From contig NZ_AP022575.1 in NCBI RefSeq assembly GCF_010730055.1, forward strand, positions 1,116,001 to 1,180,000: a DNA stretch of 64,000 nucleotides, given 5' to 3'. The first letter of the stretch is position 1; the number at the start of each line of letters is the position of its first letter. Below the pieces are notes generated by a model that saw nothing but the letters and a program-made list of their open reading frames with translations, ran no database searches and had not been told where the DNA came from. This document shows, piece after piece, positions 53,836-61,680 of the stretch. Origin of the DNA: Mycobacterium shinjukuense (lineage in GTDB: Bacteria; Actinomycetota; Actinomycetes; Mycobacteriales; Mycobacteriaceae). Both the position numbers and the translations under genes were made by a program.

Positions 53836-54426
53836 GTGCTCATCGGATGGCGCGCCGTCGCTCGCCGGCACGGGGGGGAGTTCCCCAGGCGAGGTGCCCT
53901 GGCGCTGGGCTGTAGTGCGGTGCTGTTCATGGTGATCGTGGGGTGCACCGCCGTCACCGAAGGCACGGCCACGCCGGACACCAACGTCGCCCCCGCCTAC
54001 CGGTCGTCGGTGTCGGCGTCGGTGTCGGCTTCGTCGGCGACGTCGCGCGTCCGGGAGTCCCAGCGGCAACAATCGCTGACCACCAAGGCGATTCGCGGCT
54101 CCTGTGACTCGCTTGCCACCACCAGCAAGGACGCCATCGACAAGGTGAACACCTTCGTCGCGGCGTTCAACGCGGGCCGTAACACCGGCCCGACCGAAGG
54201 CCCGGCCATCGAGGCGCTCACCAACAGCGCGTCGGCGGTTGCCGGCAGCCTCAACGAAGCGCTATCGGCACCGTTGCGCGACGCGCTCAACGCGTACACC
54301 GACGCGGCCCGCGCGGTGGCCAACGCCATCGGCACGCACGCGTCGACCGGGGAGTTCAACAGGCGGGTCGATCGGCTCAACGACACCAAGACAAAAGCGC
54401 TGAAACTGTGCATGCCCTACTACTGA
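53836..54426 (+). CDS. Putative lipoprotein (Rv2240c type)
   Basis: 196 residues. After a basic N-terminus, GALALGCSAVLFMVIVGC ends in a lipobox-like VIVGC. The mature part has a Ser-rich linker (SVSASVSASSATSR) and helices (DSLATTSKDAIDKVNTFVAAF, ALTNSASAVAGSLNEAL). It is probably a surface lipoprotein of unknown role. It is divergent from aceE with a 160-base gap. The start is the first GTG or ATG in a long open stretch and may be later. Confidence 0.75.
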   Translation: MLIGWRAVARRHGGEFPRRGALALGCSAVLFMVIVGCTAVTEGTATPDTNVAPAYRSSVSASVSASSATSRVRESQRQQSLTTKAIRGSCDSLATTSKDAIDKVNTFVAAFNAGRNTGPTEGPAIEALTNSASAVAGSLNEALSAPLRDALNAYTDAARAVANAIGTHASTGEFNRRVDRLNDTKTKALKLCMPYY

Positions 54427-54507
54427 GCCGGCGCGACGGGCCCGGTTGTGGTTGTGCGACGATAATTGCCATCGCACGTCGTGTGGTTGCGTAAGGGAGG
54501 TTCAACG

Positions 54508-54930
54508 GTGGTCGCGGCGGATCACGGCCCCAGCTACGCGCGCAAGCTGGGCATCCAACGAGACCAAGTTGTCCAGGAGTGGGGCTGGGACGAGGACACC
54601 GACGACGACATCCGCGCATCCGTGGAGGAAGCCTGCGGCGGCGAACTGCTCGACGAAGACGCCGACGAGGTCATCGACGTCGTGCTGCTGTGGTGGCGTG
54701 ACGGCGACGGGGACCTGGTGGACACCCTGATGGACGCGATCGGCCCGCTCGCCGAAGACGGTGTGATCTGGGTGCTGACGCCCAAGACCGGCCGGCCAGG
54801 CCACGTGCTGCCCGCCGAGATCGCCGAGGCGGCCCCGACCGCTGGCCTGATGCCGACCTCCTCGGTCAACCTCGGCGACTGGAGCGCCAGTCGGTTGGTG
54901 CAGCCGAAGTCTCGAGCCGGGAAGCGCTGA
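54508..54930 (+). CDS. DUF3052 family protein (Rv2239c type)
   Basis: 140 residues from GTG 54508, chosen because AAGGGAGG (54493-54500) is 7 bases upstream. The sequence SYARKLGIQRDQVVQEWGWDED, DEDADEVIDVVLLWWRDGDGD and GVIWVLTPKTGRPGHVL is the actinobacterial DUF3052 protein. It is acidic and cytoplasmic, function unknown. The stop overlaps the ahpE start (TGATG), suggesting a link with peroxide defence. Confidence 0.87.
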   Translation: MVAADHGPSYARKLGIQRDQVVQEWGWDEDTDDDIRASVEEACGGELLDEDADEVIDVVLLWWRDGDGDLVDTLMDAIGPLAEDGVIWVLTPKTGRPGHVLPAEIAEAAPTAGLMPTSSVNLGDWSASRLVQPKSRAGKR

Positions 54931-55391
54931 TGCTGGACGTCGGAGCGGTCGCTCCCGACTTCACGCTGCGCGACCAGAATCAGCAGCCCATCACGCTGCG
55001 CGGCTACCGCGGTGCCAAAAACGTGCTGCTGGTGTTTTTTCCGCTGGCGTTCACCGGGATCTGCCAGGGCGAGTTGGACCGGGTGCGCGATCACCTGCCC
55101 GAGTTCGACAACGACGACAGCGCGGTGTTGGCCATTTCGGTGGGCCCGCCGCCGACCCACAAGATCTGGGCGACCCAGAGCGGGTTCCTGTTTCCGGTGT
55201 TATCGGACTTCTGGCCGCACGGCGCGGTCAGCCAGGCCTACGGCGTGTTCAACGACCAGGCGGGCTATTCCAACCGCGGGACCTTCGTGGTCGATCGTTC
55301 GGGGATCATCAGGTTCGCCGAAATGAAGCAGCCGGGTGAGGCCCGAGATCAGCGGCTGTGGACGGACGCGTTGGCGGCCCTGAGAGGCTGA
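54930..55391 (+). CDS. ahpE: One-cysteine peroxiredoxin AhpE
   Basis: 153 residues, the length of M. tuberculosis AhpE. Peroxidatic Cys in FFPLAFTGICQGELDRVRD; the later Arg in SNRGTFVVDRSG completes the active site. There is no resolving Cys, so it depends on mycothiol/mycoredoxin or another thiol. It reduces peroxides and peroxynitrite. It is coupled to the DUF3052 gene. Confidence 0.95.
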   Translation: MLDVGAVAPDFTLRDQNQQPITLRGYRGAKNVLLVFFPLAFTGICQGELDRVRDHLPEFDNDDSAVLAISVGPPPTHKIWATQSGFLFPVLSDFWPHGAVSQAYGVFNDQAGYSNRGTFVVDRSGIIRFAEMKQPGEARDQRLWTDALAALRG

Positions 55392-55443
55392 GCGGGCCCG
55401 TTTGGGTGCTTGGTCCGCGGGCGTGTAGCCTGCGGCGGGCATG

Positions 55444-55515
55444 GGGCGCGTAGCTCAGTGGTAGAGCTCTGGTCTTACACACCAGCGGTCGGCGGTTCGA
55501 TCCCGTCCGCGCCCA
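55444..55515 (+). tRNA. tRNA-Val (anticodon UAC)
   Basis: Cloverleaf: acceptor GGGCGCG / CGCGCCC with discriminator A; D stem GCTC/GAGC; anticodon stem CTGGT/ACCAG with loop CTTACAC (anticodon TAC); five-base variable loop CGGTC; T arm GGCGG-TTCGATC-CCGTC. 72 nt. The genome continues CCG, so the 3' CCA is not fully encoded. Confidence 0.95.
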
Positions 55516-55521
55516 CCGGCT

Positions 55522-55764
55522 ATGCGGGCGCCCGCTTTGTCGGTGACGAGCGGATATGGCAGTGTCGTGGGCGTGGGCGAGGTACCCGGCTTTCAGAGCG
55601 AGAGCGCGGCGGGACGGTCGGCACCGCCGGTGCGGCCACTGTCGTCGGACCAGCAGCCAGCGACCAAGGCGGACCTGTATGCCGCGGTGGATGCGATGCG
55701 CGCCGACATGCGTGAACTACTCGAGAAGATCAGCGCGCTGATCCAGGAGGCGACCCAGAAGTAG
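55522..55764 (+). CDS. Small hypothetical protein with a C-terminal helix
   Basis: 80 residues from ATG 55522; a later start inside the first 15 codons is possible and no good ribosome site is seen. A Pro/Ser-rich N-terminal half (AAGRSAPPVRPLSSDQQPAT) is followed by an amphipathic helix, KADLYAAVDAMRADMRELLE, then KISALIQEATQK, probably a short coiled coil. I recall a similar small gene (Rv2237A) after the tRNA in M. tuberculosis. No function can be given. Confidence 0.55.
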   Translation: MRAPALSVTSGYGSVVGVGEVPGFQSESAAGRSAPPVRPLSSDQQPATKADLYAAVDAMRADMRELLEKISALIQEATQK

Positions 55765-55779
55765 GCTGGCGCCCGCGGC

Positions 55780-56595
55780 CTAGACGATCCGCCAGCCCCG
55801 TCGCGCGCGAAACCGCATGTCCCACAAGTACAGTCGGTAGGTGAGGATCCACGCCCCGTGCGGAATCAGCCGGTCGGCCAGCCGCAACACCGCCAGCAGC
55901 CGGTCGAACCGGCGCTGCTGGGTCCGCGACCAGTCCAGCCGCATCATCGCGCGGAACTCCGGTGCCAGGAACCCCGTCGTCGCGAACAGGTTGAATGGCC
56001 CGGCCAGCGCCCGCAACGGCCACGGCAGAAACGCCACCGAGGCGACCCCGCGAAGATGCTCGCGCACCGGCGGGTCGATCCGCAGCTCATCAAGCGAACG
56101 CTTCCAGTAGTCGTCGAAGGCGACCCGATCCGGCGGCCACATCCGCTCCGGCACCTGCAGCGTGGTGCCCAACCGTCTGGCGTCCCGGTAGACCGCGTCG
56201 GCGCTGGCGTCGTCGAGTGGGCCATACAGGAACTCGTGCTGCTCCACGAAGTAGCGGTACAGACAGGCGGCCACCCACAGTTGCAGCTTGGGATCAAACG
56301 CGTTGTAGGACACCGGGCTTGACGGGGTCGACCGAACTTGCCGGTGCACCAGGTCGACGGCGCCGCGGATCAGCGAGCGATCGGTCGCCGTCCCGATGGT
56401 CGCCGCCGCCAGGTAGGTGCCGGTGGTGCGGGCCCGTTTGAACGGATGCCGGTAGACGTTGCCGCTGTCCACCGGGCTTTCCAGCACGCCATAGCCGACG
56501 CCGGGCAGCGACAGCTGCATGATCACGTTCGCGGCCGGCAACAACAACCCGGCCGGGTTCACCAAGTCGACGACCCGGGTTGCGGGCCGCTTCAT
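55780..56595 (-). CDS. MpaB-type oxygenase-like protein (DUF2236, Rv2237 type)
   Basis: 271 residues from ATG 56595; the frame stays open far upstream into the SURF1 and ptpA region in another frame. Helical protein with VDLVNPAGLLLPAANVIMQL, NVYRHPFKRARTTGTYLAAA and QLWVAACLYRYFVEQHEF, the DUF2236 (latex-clearing-protein/MpaB-like) pattern with conserved Arg and His residues. Relatives bind a b-type heme; whether this one does is not shown. The 95 bases upstream of it replace cobD of M. tuberculosis. Confidence 0.8.
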   Translation of the reverse strand: MKRPATRVVDLVNPAGLLLPAANVIMQLSLPGVGYGVLESPVDSGNVYRHPFKRARTTGTYLAAATIGTATDRSLIRGAVDLVHRQVRSTPSSPVSYNAFDPKLQLWVAACLYRYFVEQHEFLYGPLDDASADAVYRDARRLGTTLQVPERMWPPDRVAFDDYWKRSLDELRIDPPVREHLRGVASVAFLPWPLRALAGPFNLFATTGFLAPEFRAMMRLDWSRTQQRRFDRLLAVLRLADRLIPHGAWILTYRLYLWDMRFRARRGWRIV

Positions 56596-56690
56596 CGCGG
56601 ATCCTGCCCCACGGGTTCGAGTACACCACGTTTGAGACGCTGCCGGGGTGTTTGCGTCGACACGGCGGCCCCTGCCGGTTGGGCTGGCCG

Positions 56691-57491
56691 TTACCGCCGG
56701 CGGCCGTAGCGGTCGGCGAGCCTTTCTTCGACGGTCATCGGCTGCTGCGGCGCCGGCCTGTGCCGGCGGCGTACACGCAGCTCGGAATAGCCGAAATAGG
56801 CCAATCCGATCGGCGCCAGGATGCCGAACGAGATCCACTGGATGCCGTAGGACAGAAACGGCCCGGCATCCAGGTGCGGCAGGCCGATCGGTCGCAGCCC
56901 CCCGGGTTGGCCTTCGACCAATTGCAGGTAGGAGCCGGCCAGCGGGACGCGCATCAACGCCGCGATCTGTCCGGTGTTGATCGAATAGACCTGCTGGACG
57001 CCGTCCCTGGAGAATGATTGCTTGCCCCCGGGTTCGGAGTCGCGGAGCCGCGCCGTGATGGTCACGGTCTGATCCGGCGGGCGGGGGATCGGCGGTACCC
57101 GCGAGCCCGGCTCCGGGCGCAGGTAGCCGCGGTCGACCAGCACGGTGGGTCCGTCGTCGACGACGAATGGTGCCAGCACCTCGAACGCCTGCTCGCCCTC
57201 GACGACGCGCAGCCGGGCCAGCACCTGCACGTCCGGCAGGTAGCGCCCGGTAGCGGTGACCCTGCGCCACTGCGCCTGGGGAGCGGACGAATCCTGTTGC
57301 GGCAACAGTGTTGTCAGCGGCACCGGCGGGCTGTTGAGCGACTGTTGGATCTGCTGGTTCTCCCGCGAGGTCTTGGTGCTCTTTCCCAGCTGCCACGGCG
57401 CCAGCACCGTGAGGCACAGGTAGCTGAACGCGACGACGACCAGGCCCAGCGCCAGCCAGCCCGGCCGCAGCAAAAATCCCAGCCGACGCAT
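56691..57491 (-). CDS. SURF1 family cytochrome-oxidase assembly protein (Rv2235 type)
   Basis: 266 residues. One N-terminal helix (WLALGLVVVAFSYLCLTVLAPWQL) and one C-terminal helix (IQWISFGILAPIGLAYFGYSE) flank an extracytoplasmic domain with VLVDRGYLRPEPGSRVP (the SURF1 VNRGW-type strand). SURF1 proteins help build the aa3 cytochrome oxidase by handling heme a. Its ATG lies at the ptpA stop (57491), so the pair is contiguous. Confidence 0.88.
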   Translation of the reverse strand: MRRLGFLLRPGWLALGLVVVAFSYLCLTVLAPWQLGKSTKTSRENQQIQQSLNSPPVPLTTLLPQQDSSAPQAQWRRVTATGRYLPDVQVLARLRVVEGEQAFEVLAPFVVDDGPTVLVDRGYLRPEPGSRVPPIPRPPDQTVTITARLRDSEPGGKQSFSRDGVQQVYSINTGQIAALMRVPLAGSYLQLVEGQPGGLRPIGLPHLDAGPFLSYGIQWISFGILAPIGLAYFGYSELRVRRRHRPAPQQPMTVEERLADRYGRRR

Positions 57492-57988
57492 CAGCCGTCG
57501 CCGCTTCGCGCCAGTTGTTGGTCGACCCAGTCGTGTAGGCCGGGCAGGGCGGCCTCGATGACGGCGAAAACCTCCTCGAAGTCCTCGTGATCGCCGTCAT
57601 AGGGATCCGCGACGTCGAGGGGATGCGCACCGCAACGCGGATCGAAGGAGCGCAGCATCCGGATCCGGGCGTCCTCGACCCCGAGCTGGCGCAACATCCA
57701 CACATGGTTGCGGCCCAGCGCCACCACCAGATCGGCCGTCAGGTGATCGGCGGCCAGCTGTGCGGCCCGGTGCTCGGTGGGGTAGCCGTGGGCGCGCAGC
57801 ACCCGGGTAGCCCGCGGGTCGGCGCCGTTGCCCACATGCCAGTTGCCGGTGCCCGCACTGCTCACCCGCACCCGGTCGGACAGACCACGCCGGCGCAGCT
57901 GGTCGGCGAACATCTTCTCGGCCATCGGCGAGCGACAGATGTTGCCGGTGCAGACGAACGTGACATGCAGCGTTTTCGAGCTACACAC
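57491..57988 (-). CDS. ptpA: Low-molecular-weight protein tyrosine phosphatase PtpA
   Basis: 165 residues from GTG 57988 with GGAGGG upstream. P-loop VCTGNICRSPMAEKMF (C-x5-R-S) and general-acid DPYDGDHEDFEEVF. In M. tuberculosis it is exported into the macrophage, blocks phagosome acidification and is phosphorylated by PtkA. It overlaps the ptkA stop by 8 bases. Residues match M. tuberculosis PtpA closely in the catalytic parts. Confidence 0.94.
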   Translation of the reverse strand: MCSSKTLHVTFVCTGNICRSPMAEKMFADQLRRRGLSDRVRVSSAGTGNWHVGNGADPRATRVLRAHGYPTEHRAAQLAADHLTADLVVALGRNHVWMLRQLGVEDARIRMLRSFDPRCGAHPLDVADPYDGDHEDFEEVFAVIEAALPGLHDWVDQQLARSGDG

Positions 57989-58709
57989 CCAGTGCCCTCC
58001 GCAGCTCATCGACCGTCGCGACATGCGTCACGCCGCTGACGTGACCCGAGCCGGTAAAGTCGGCCTGCCCGTAGCCCCAGCCGACGACGACCGCGTCGAT
58101 GCCGTGCGCGGCCGCGCCGTCGACGTCGTGGCTGCGGTCACCGACCATCAGCACGCGCTCGGGCAGCGGCTGCAGCTGCGCGAGCGCGTGGGCCAGCACG
58201 TCGGTCTTGCTGTGCCGTGAGCCGTCGGGGGCGGCCCCGGCGATGACGTCGAAATGCTGCTCCAGGCCGAAGTGGGCGAGGATGCGCCGTGCGGTCGGCT
58301 CTAGCTTGGAGGTCGCCACCGCCAGCCGGACGCCGGCCGCTCGCAGATCATCCAGCAGTGGCCCGATCCCGTCGTACAGGCTGTTCATCGCCCAGCCCCG
58401 GGTGCCGTAGTCGGCGCGGAAGGCCGCGATCGCGGCGTCGGTGTGCTCGCCGAGCCGCAGCGCATGGAATGTTTCGTCCATCGGCGGGCCGACGATCTGT
58501 GCGGCCAGGTCACCGTCGGGCACGGGCACCCCGATGCGGCCAAGTGCGTGGCAGAAGCTGGCGACGATCCCGTCGGCCGAATCCGTGAGGGTGCCGTCGA
58601 GATCGAAAATCACCAGCTGAGGCGGGCGATCGGCGGCACCCGATGCCGCCCGCCCCCGCGCGTCGGGAGGGCGAGGGCAATCGGCTGCGTGCTCGGTCGT
58701 GTCGGTCAC
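57981..58709 (-). CDS. ptkA: HAD-fold protein tyrosine kinase PtkA
   Basis: 242 residues from GTG 58709. HAD motifs: VIFDLDGTLTDSADGI (nucleophile Asp), AVATSKLEPTARR, and MVGDRSHDVDGAAAHG. The M. tuberculosis homologue is reported to autophosphorylate and phosphorylate PtpA. It is shorter than Rv2232 (about 290) because the disordered N-terminal part is only about 30 residues (TEHAADCPRPPDARGRAASG). It could equally be a phosphoglycolate-phosphatase-like enzyme by fold alone; the ptpA overlap supports PtkA. Confidence 0.88.
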   Translation of the reverse strand: MTDTTEHAADCPRPPDARGRAASGAADRPPQLVIFDLDGTLTDSADGIVASFCHALGRIGVPVPDGDLAAQIVGPPMDETFHALRLGEHTDAAIAAFRADYGTRGWAMNSLYDGIGPLLDDLRAAGVRLAVATSKLEPTARRILAHFGLEQHFDVIAGAAPDGSRHSKTDVLAHALAQLQPLPERVLMVGDRSHDVDGAAAHGIDAVVVGWGYGQADFTGSGHVSGVTHVATVDELRRALGV

Positions 58710-58898
58710 GATGCCATTGTCGTTGATGCGGCGCTGGTGCGAACTCCCAGGCGACGGGTACCTGTCGGCCCACCGGCCAATCGCGGCGAACTGCGCTGAC
58801 CCGCGGCCCGCACCAGGTATTTTCGTGGTCAGCGAGTCGCCGCCGACCTCGGCCGGCGAGCCATCACCCGATGGCCCGGCCGACGAAGGGATCCGCCG

Positions 58899-60521
58899 AT
58901 GACGTATCTGAGCGCGCAACCGCACCTGATGGCTGCGGCGGCCGCGGAGGTCGCGGGCATCGGTTCGGCGATCGACGAGGCCACCGCGGCCGCGGCCAGC
59001 ACGACCACCGGTGTGGCGGCGGCCGCCGCCGATGACGTGTCCGCGGCCACCGCAAGGCTGTTCAACACCTTTGCCCGGGAGTGTCAGGTGGTGCTGGCGC
59101 AGGCGGCGGATTTTCATCGCGAGTTCGCCCGCGCACTGCTGGCCACCCAGGGTGCCTACCTGGCGGCGGAGGTGGCAAACGTGGGGGCGGTGAACGCCGG
59201 CGGCGCCGTGAGCGCGGTGACGTCGCCGGCAGCGGCCCAGCCGCTGGTGGCGCTGGCCATGGGTGGGACCGCAAACCCGACGCCCACAACCGCCTACGTC
59301 GACGCGGTCAACTCGCTGTTCATCCAACGCAGCGCGCCCGGCGCCATTCCGCAAGCCCTCGCCACGCCGGCAGCGCTGTACCCGGTGACCGGTGTCAGGG
59401 ATTTGGTTTTCGACATGTCGGTGCGGAATGGCGTCAGCGTTCTCGACACCGCGATCAACGCGCAACTCGCCGCCGGCAACCACGTCACCGTCTTCGGCTA
59501 CTCCCAAAGCGCCGTCATAGCCTCTCTGGAGATGCGGCAACTTGCCGCCTTGGGTCCCAACGCTCCGAGCCCTGCAGAGCTCGATTTTGTGCTGATCGGT
59601 AATCTGATGAACCCGAACGGCGGCATCTTCCAACGCTTCGCCGGGTTGACGTTCCCGGCGTTGGGTCTGACGTTCGCCGGGGCGACCCCGGATAACCTGT
59701 ACCCGACGACGATCTATACCCGCGAATACGATGGCTTCGCGGATTTCCCGCAGTACCCACTGAACTTCGTCTCCGTCCTCAACGCTTACGCGGGTGTCGG
59801 CTTCGTGCACTTCGGATATGCGCAGCTCACGCCCGAGCAGATCGATTCGGCTGTCACCCTGCCGACGCAGGGGCCGACGATGACCACCTACAAGATGATT
59901 CCCACCGAGGATCTGCCGTTGCTGGCTCCCCTGCGCGCGATCCCCATCCTGGGAAAGCCGTTGGCGAGCCTGATCGAGCCGGACCTGAGGGTCATCGTCA
60001 ATTTGGGCTACGGCGACCCGGCCTATGGCTATTCGACCGGCCCGGCGAATGTGCCCACACCGTTTGGGCTGTTTCCGCCGGTCAGCCTCGACACCGTGGT
60101 GGATGCGCTGGCGGCGGGCAGCCAACAAGGCATCCGGGACTTCGCGGCTGACCTGCAGCAGCTTTCCTCGGCGCCGATCTCCGTGCCGCCCTTGTCGACA
60201 CCGGGTGTGACGTCGCCGGCGACGGGTCTGGTCGTCCCGACGCCCAACGACGTAGCCGGTGCGGTTGCGTCGATCGTCTCGACCGACTACGCCTTGCTGC
60301 TTCCGATGGCGGATCTGGCCTTGTCGGCCGTCGTCGGTTTGCCCGCATATGACGCCACCCAGTTCGCGCGCGGGCTTGCGGAGGGCAGCCTGGTTAACGC
60401 GATCGGGTATCCGTTCACCGCTACCGTGACGTTGCTGCCGATGGCAGGCGTCCTGGGCGGGCTGGCCATCGGGCGGGCGTTGGCAGCGAATATCAGCGAC
60501 ATCGAGGGCCTCATTTCCTGA
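58899..60521 (+). CDS. PE family protein with a PE-PPE (serine alpha/beta-hydrolase) domain
   Basis: 540 residues from ATG 58899 with AAGGGA upstream. Residues 1-95 are a PE domain: TYLSAQPHLMAAAAAEVAGI and a YxxxD/E-like part near FHREFARALL. Residues 130-400 are the PE-PPE hydrolase domain with nucleophile VTVFGYSQSAVIA (GxSxS). The C-terminal ~140 residues are Ala/Val-rich. PE-PPE proteins are exported by ESX systems and act as esterases or cutinase-like enzymes. No ESX genes or PPE partner are nearby. It sits where M. tuberculosis has cobC. Confidence 0.9.
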   Translation: MTYLSAQPHLMAAAAAEVAGIGSAIDEATAAAASTTTGVAAAAADDVSAATARLFNTFARECQVVLAQAADFHREFARALLATQGAYLAAEVANVGAVNAGGAVSAVTSPAAAQPLVALAMGGTANPTPTTAYVDAVNSLFIQRSAPGAIPQALATPAALYPVTGVRDLVFDMSVRNGVSVLDTAINAQLAAGNHVTVFGYSQSAVIASLEMRQLAALGPNAPSPAELDFVLIGNLMNPNGGIFQRFAGLTFPALGLTFAGATPDNLYPTTIYTREYDGFADFPQYPLNFVSVLNAYAGVGFVHFGYAQLTPEQIDSAVTLPTQGPTMTTYKMIPTEDLPLLAPLRAIPILGKPLASLIEPDLRVIVNLGYGDPAYGYSTGPANVPTPFGLFPPVSLDTVVDALAAGSQQGIRDFAADLQQLSSAPISVPPLSTPGVTSPATGLVVPTPNDVAGAVASIVSTDYALLLPMADLALSAVVGLPAYDATQFARGLAEGSLVNAIGYPFTATVTLLPMAGVLGGLAIGRALAANISDIEGLIS

Positions 60522-60541
60522 CACCGGTCTGCCTGCCGGTA

Positions 60542-60561
60542 AACTTAGTTCATGACTAAGT
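60542..60561. promoter_or_regulatory. Inverted repeat over the antitoxin start
   Basis: ACTTAGT-TCATG-ACTAAGT is a perfect 7-bp inverted repeat with a 5-base centre; it covers the ATG (60552-60554) of the Phd-type antitoxin. Autorepression by the antitoxin-toxin complex is the likely use. It is one of the few AT-rich spots in this GC-rich area. Confidence 0.6.
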
Positions 60562-60797
60562 CCACTGCGCTCAGGGTCGGCGTTCACGAGGCCAAGACAC
60601 GCCTGTCGGAGCTGCTGCGGCTGGTCGACGGCGGACAAGAGGTTGAGATTGCCCGCGGCGGTGTACCGGTGGCAAAGCTTGTGCCGTTCCATCCCCAACA
60701 GACTCGCCGCTTAGGCATCGATCACGGCGTGTATACCGTCCCCGATGATTTCGACGCTCCGTTGCCAGACGATGTTGTGGAAAGCTTTCATCGGTGA
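60552..60797 (+). CDS. VapB-type antitoxin (Phd/YefM fold)
   Basis: 81 residues. VHEAKTRLSELLRLVDGGQEV and EIARGGVPVAKLVPF are the Phd/YefM fold. The acidic C-terminus (DDFDAPLPDDVVESF) is the toxin-binding tail. A AACTTAGTTCATGACTAAGT sequence around the start (60541-60560) has an inverted repeat (ACTTAGT/ACTAAGT) that may be the autoregulatory operator. The stop overlaps the toxin start (GTGA). Confidence 0.9.
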   Translation: MTKSTALRVGVHEAKTRLSELLRLVDGGQEVEIARGGVPVAKLVPFHPQQTRRLGIDHGVYTVPDDFDAPLPDDVVESFHR

Positions 60798-61186
60798 AGC
60801 GCTACCTCATCGACACCCATGTTTGGCTATGGATGCAGTCAGACCCAAACCGGTTGTGCGACCGGACACGAGCAATCGTTGCGGACACCCGCAACAACAT
60901 TCTGCTGTCGGCTGCCAGCGCCTGGGAGATCGCGATCAAGTATCGCCTCGGCAAGCTCCCGTTACCCGAACCACCGGGCTGCTACGTGCCCGATCGAATG
61001 CGCCGCTCCGGCACGTCCCCGCTGCCGGTCGACCATGCGCACGCGCTGCGCACCGCCGAGCTTCCCGATCACCATCGGGATCCGTTCGACCGTGTCCTCA
61101 TCGCTCAGGCGCAGCTGCTGGATCTGACGATCATCAGCGCGGACGACCAGTTATCTGCCTACGATGTCGCGGTCGTCGCCGCCTAG
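60794..61186 (+). CDS. VapC-type PIN-domain toxin
   Basis: 130 residues from GTG 60794 (GTGA overlap with the antitoxin). PIN acidic residues: YLIDTHVWLWM (Asp), ASAWEIAIKYRLGKL (Glu, the typical phd-coupled VapC motif), HHRDPFDRVLIAQA and IISADDQLSAY (Asp). It should be an RNase; probably the counterpart of VapC16 (Rv2231A). The motif set is intact, so the pair is probably functional. Confidence 0.9.
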   Translation: MKRYLIDTHVWLWMQSDPNRLCDRTRAIVADTRNNILLSAASAWEIAIKYRLGKLPLPEPPGCYVPDRMRRSGTSPLPVDHAHALRTAELPDHHRDPFDRVLIAQAQLLDLTIISADDQLSAYDVAVVAA

Positions 61187-61680
61187 ACAACGCGGCCCGG
61201 TCTACCGGCTGGTCCGGACCTCCGCGAACCCGGCCGCCGCGAAGTCCCGGTCGAGCGCCAAAGCCGCGTGCAGGCGCCCCTCGCGCAGCACCCGCAGACT
61301 CGTCGCGTCGACAACGGAGTACACCCGCTCGTCGTGCCGCGCCGTGCGGTGGCCGTCTTGCGGGGCAAAAACGTCCAGGTTTCGACGGCAACCAGGGCGG
61401 TGGTGAGGATTTGCTCGGAGCGCCCCAAGGCCGGCGGCATCGCGAGCGCGTCGCGGTTACGCTGAATTCCGATCGAGACGGCCCACCGGGCGATGCCGGC
61501 GGCGGTGCTCTGGATTCCTGGCCAGCGAACCGGCCCACTACTGTTTGACGCTGTGGCGACTCTGGACATGAGCCCGCTTCGGGCGGCGCGGCGCCCGCAC
61601 TGGCCGGTGGGCCGCCGGCAGCCGGCGGCGGTGCGGGCGCAGGCGCCGCGGCTAGCGGAGACGATCGCCGAGGCGCTGTG
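61187..61680. other. Decayed stretch between vapBC and NIF3
   Basis: About 490 bases without an intact gene. 61202-61470 on the minus strand is a broken vapC (separate entry). 61490-61680 on the plus strand reads SPLRAARRPHWPV ... RLAETIAEALW before a TGA right against the NIF3 start. This resembles the C-terminal end of CobC-type aminotransferases (LRAAVRPxWP), the gene found here in M. tuberculosis. That last point is weak. Confidence 0.4.
61202..61470 (-). pseudogene. vapC (PIN toxin) remnant, internally deleted and frameshifted
   Basis: On the minus strand, one frame gives RNRDALAMPPALGRSEQ, ILTTALVAVETWTFLPRK, the N-terminal half of a PIN toxin. Another frame gives HDERVYSVVDATSLRVL and REGRLHAALALDRDFAAAGF then AEVRTSR and TAG at 61202-61204, the C-terminal part (VDATS, LDRDF). 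About 40-50 residues between them are missing, and the two halves are out of phase. The N-terminal DTSxW start is not recognisable. No antitoxin gene is seen. Confidence 0.7.

Noticed and set aside
57981..60698. 905-codon minus frame extending ptkA through the PE-PPE gene
   Set aside because: Only the first 242 codons from GTG 58709 have HAD motifs; the upstream part is antisense to the PE-PPE gene.
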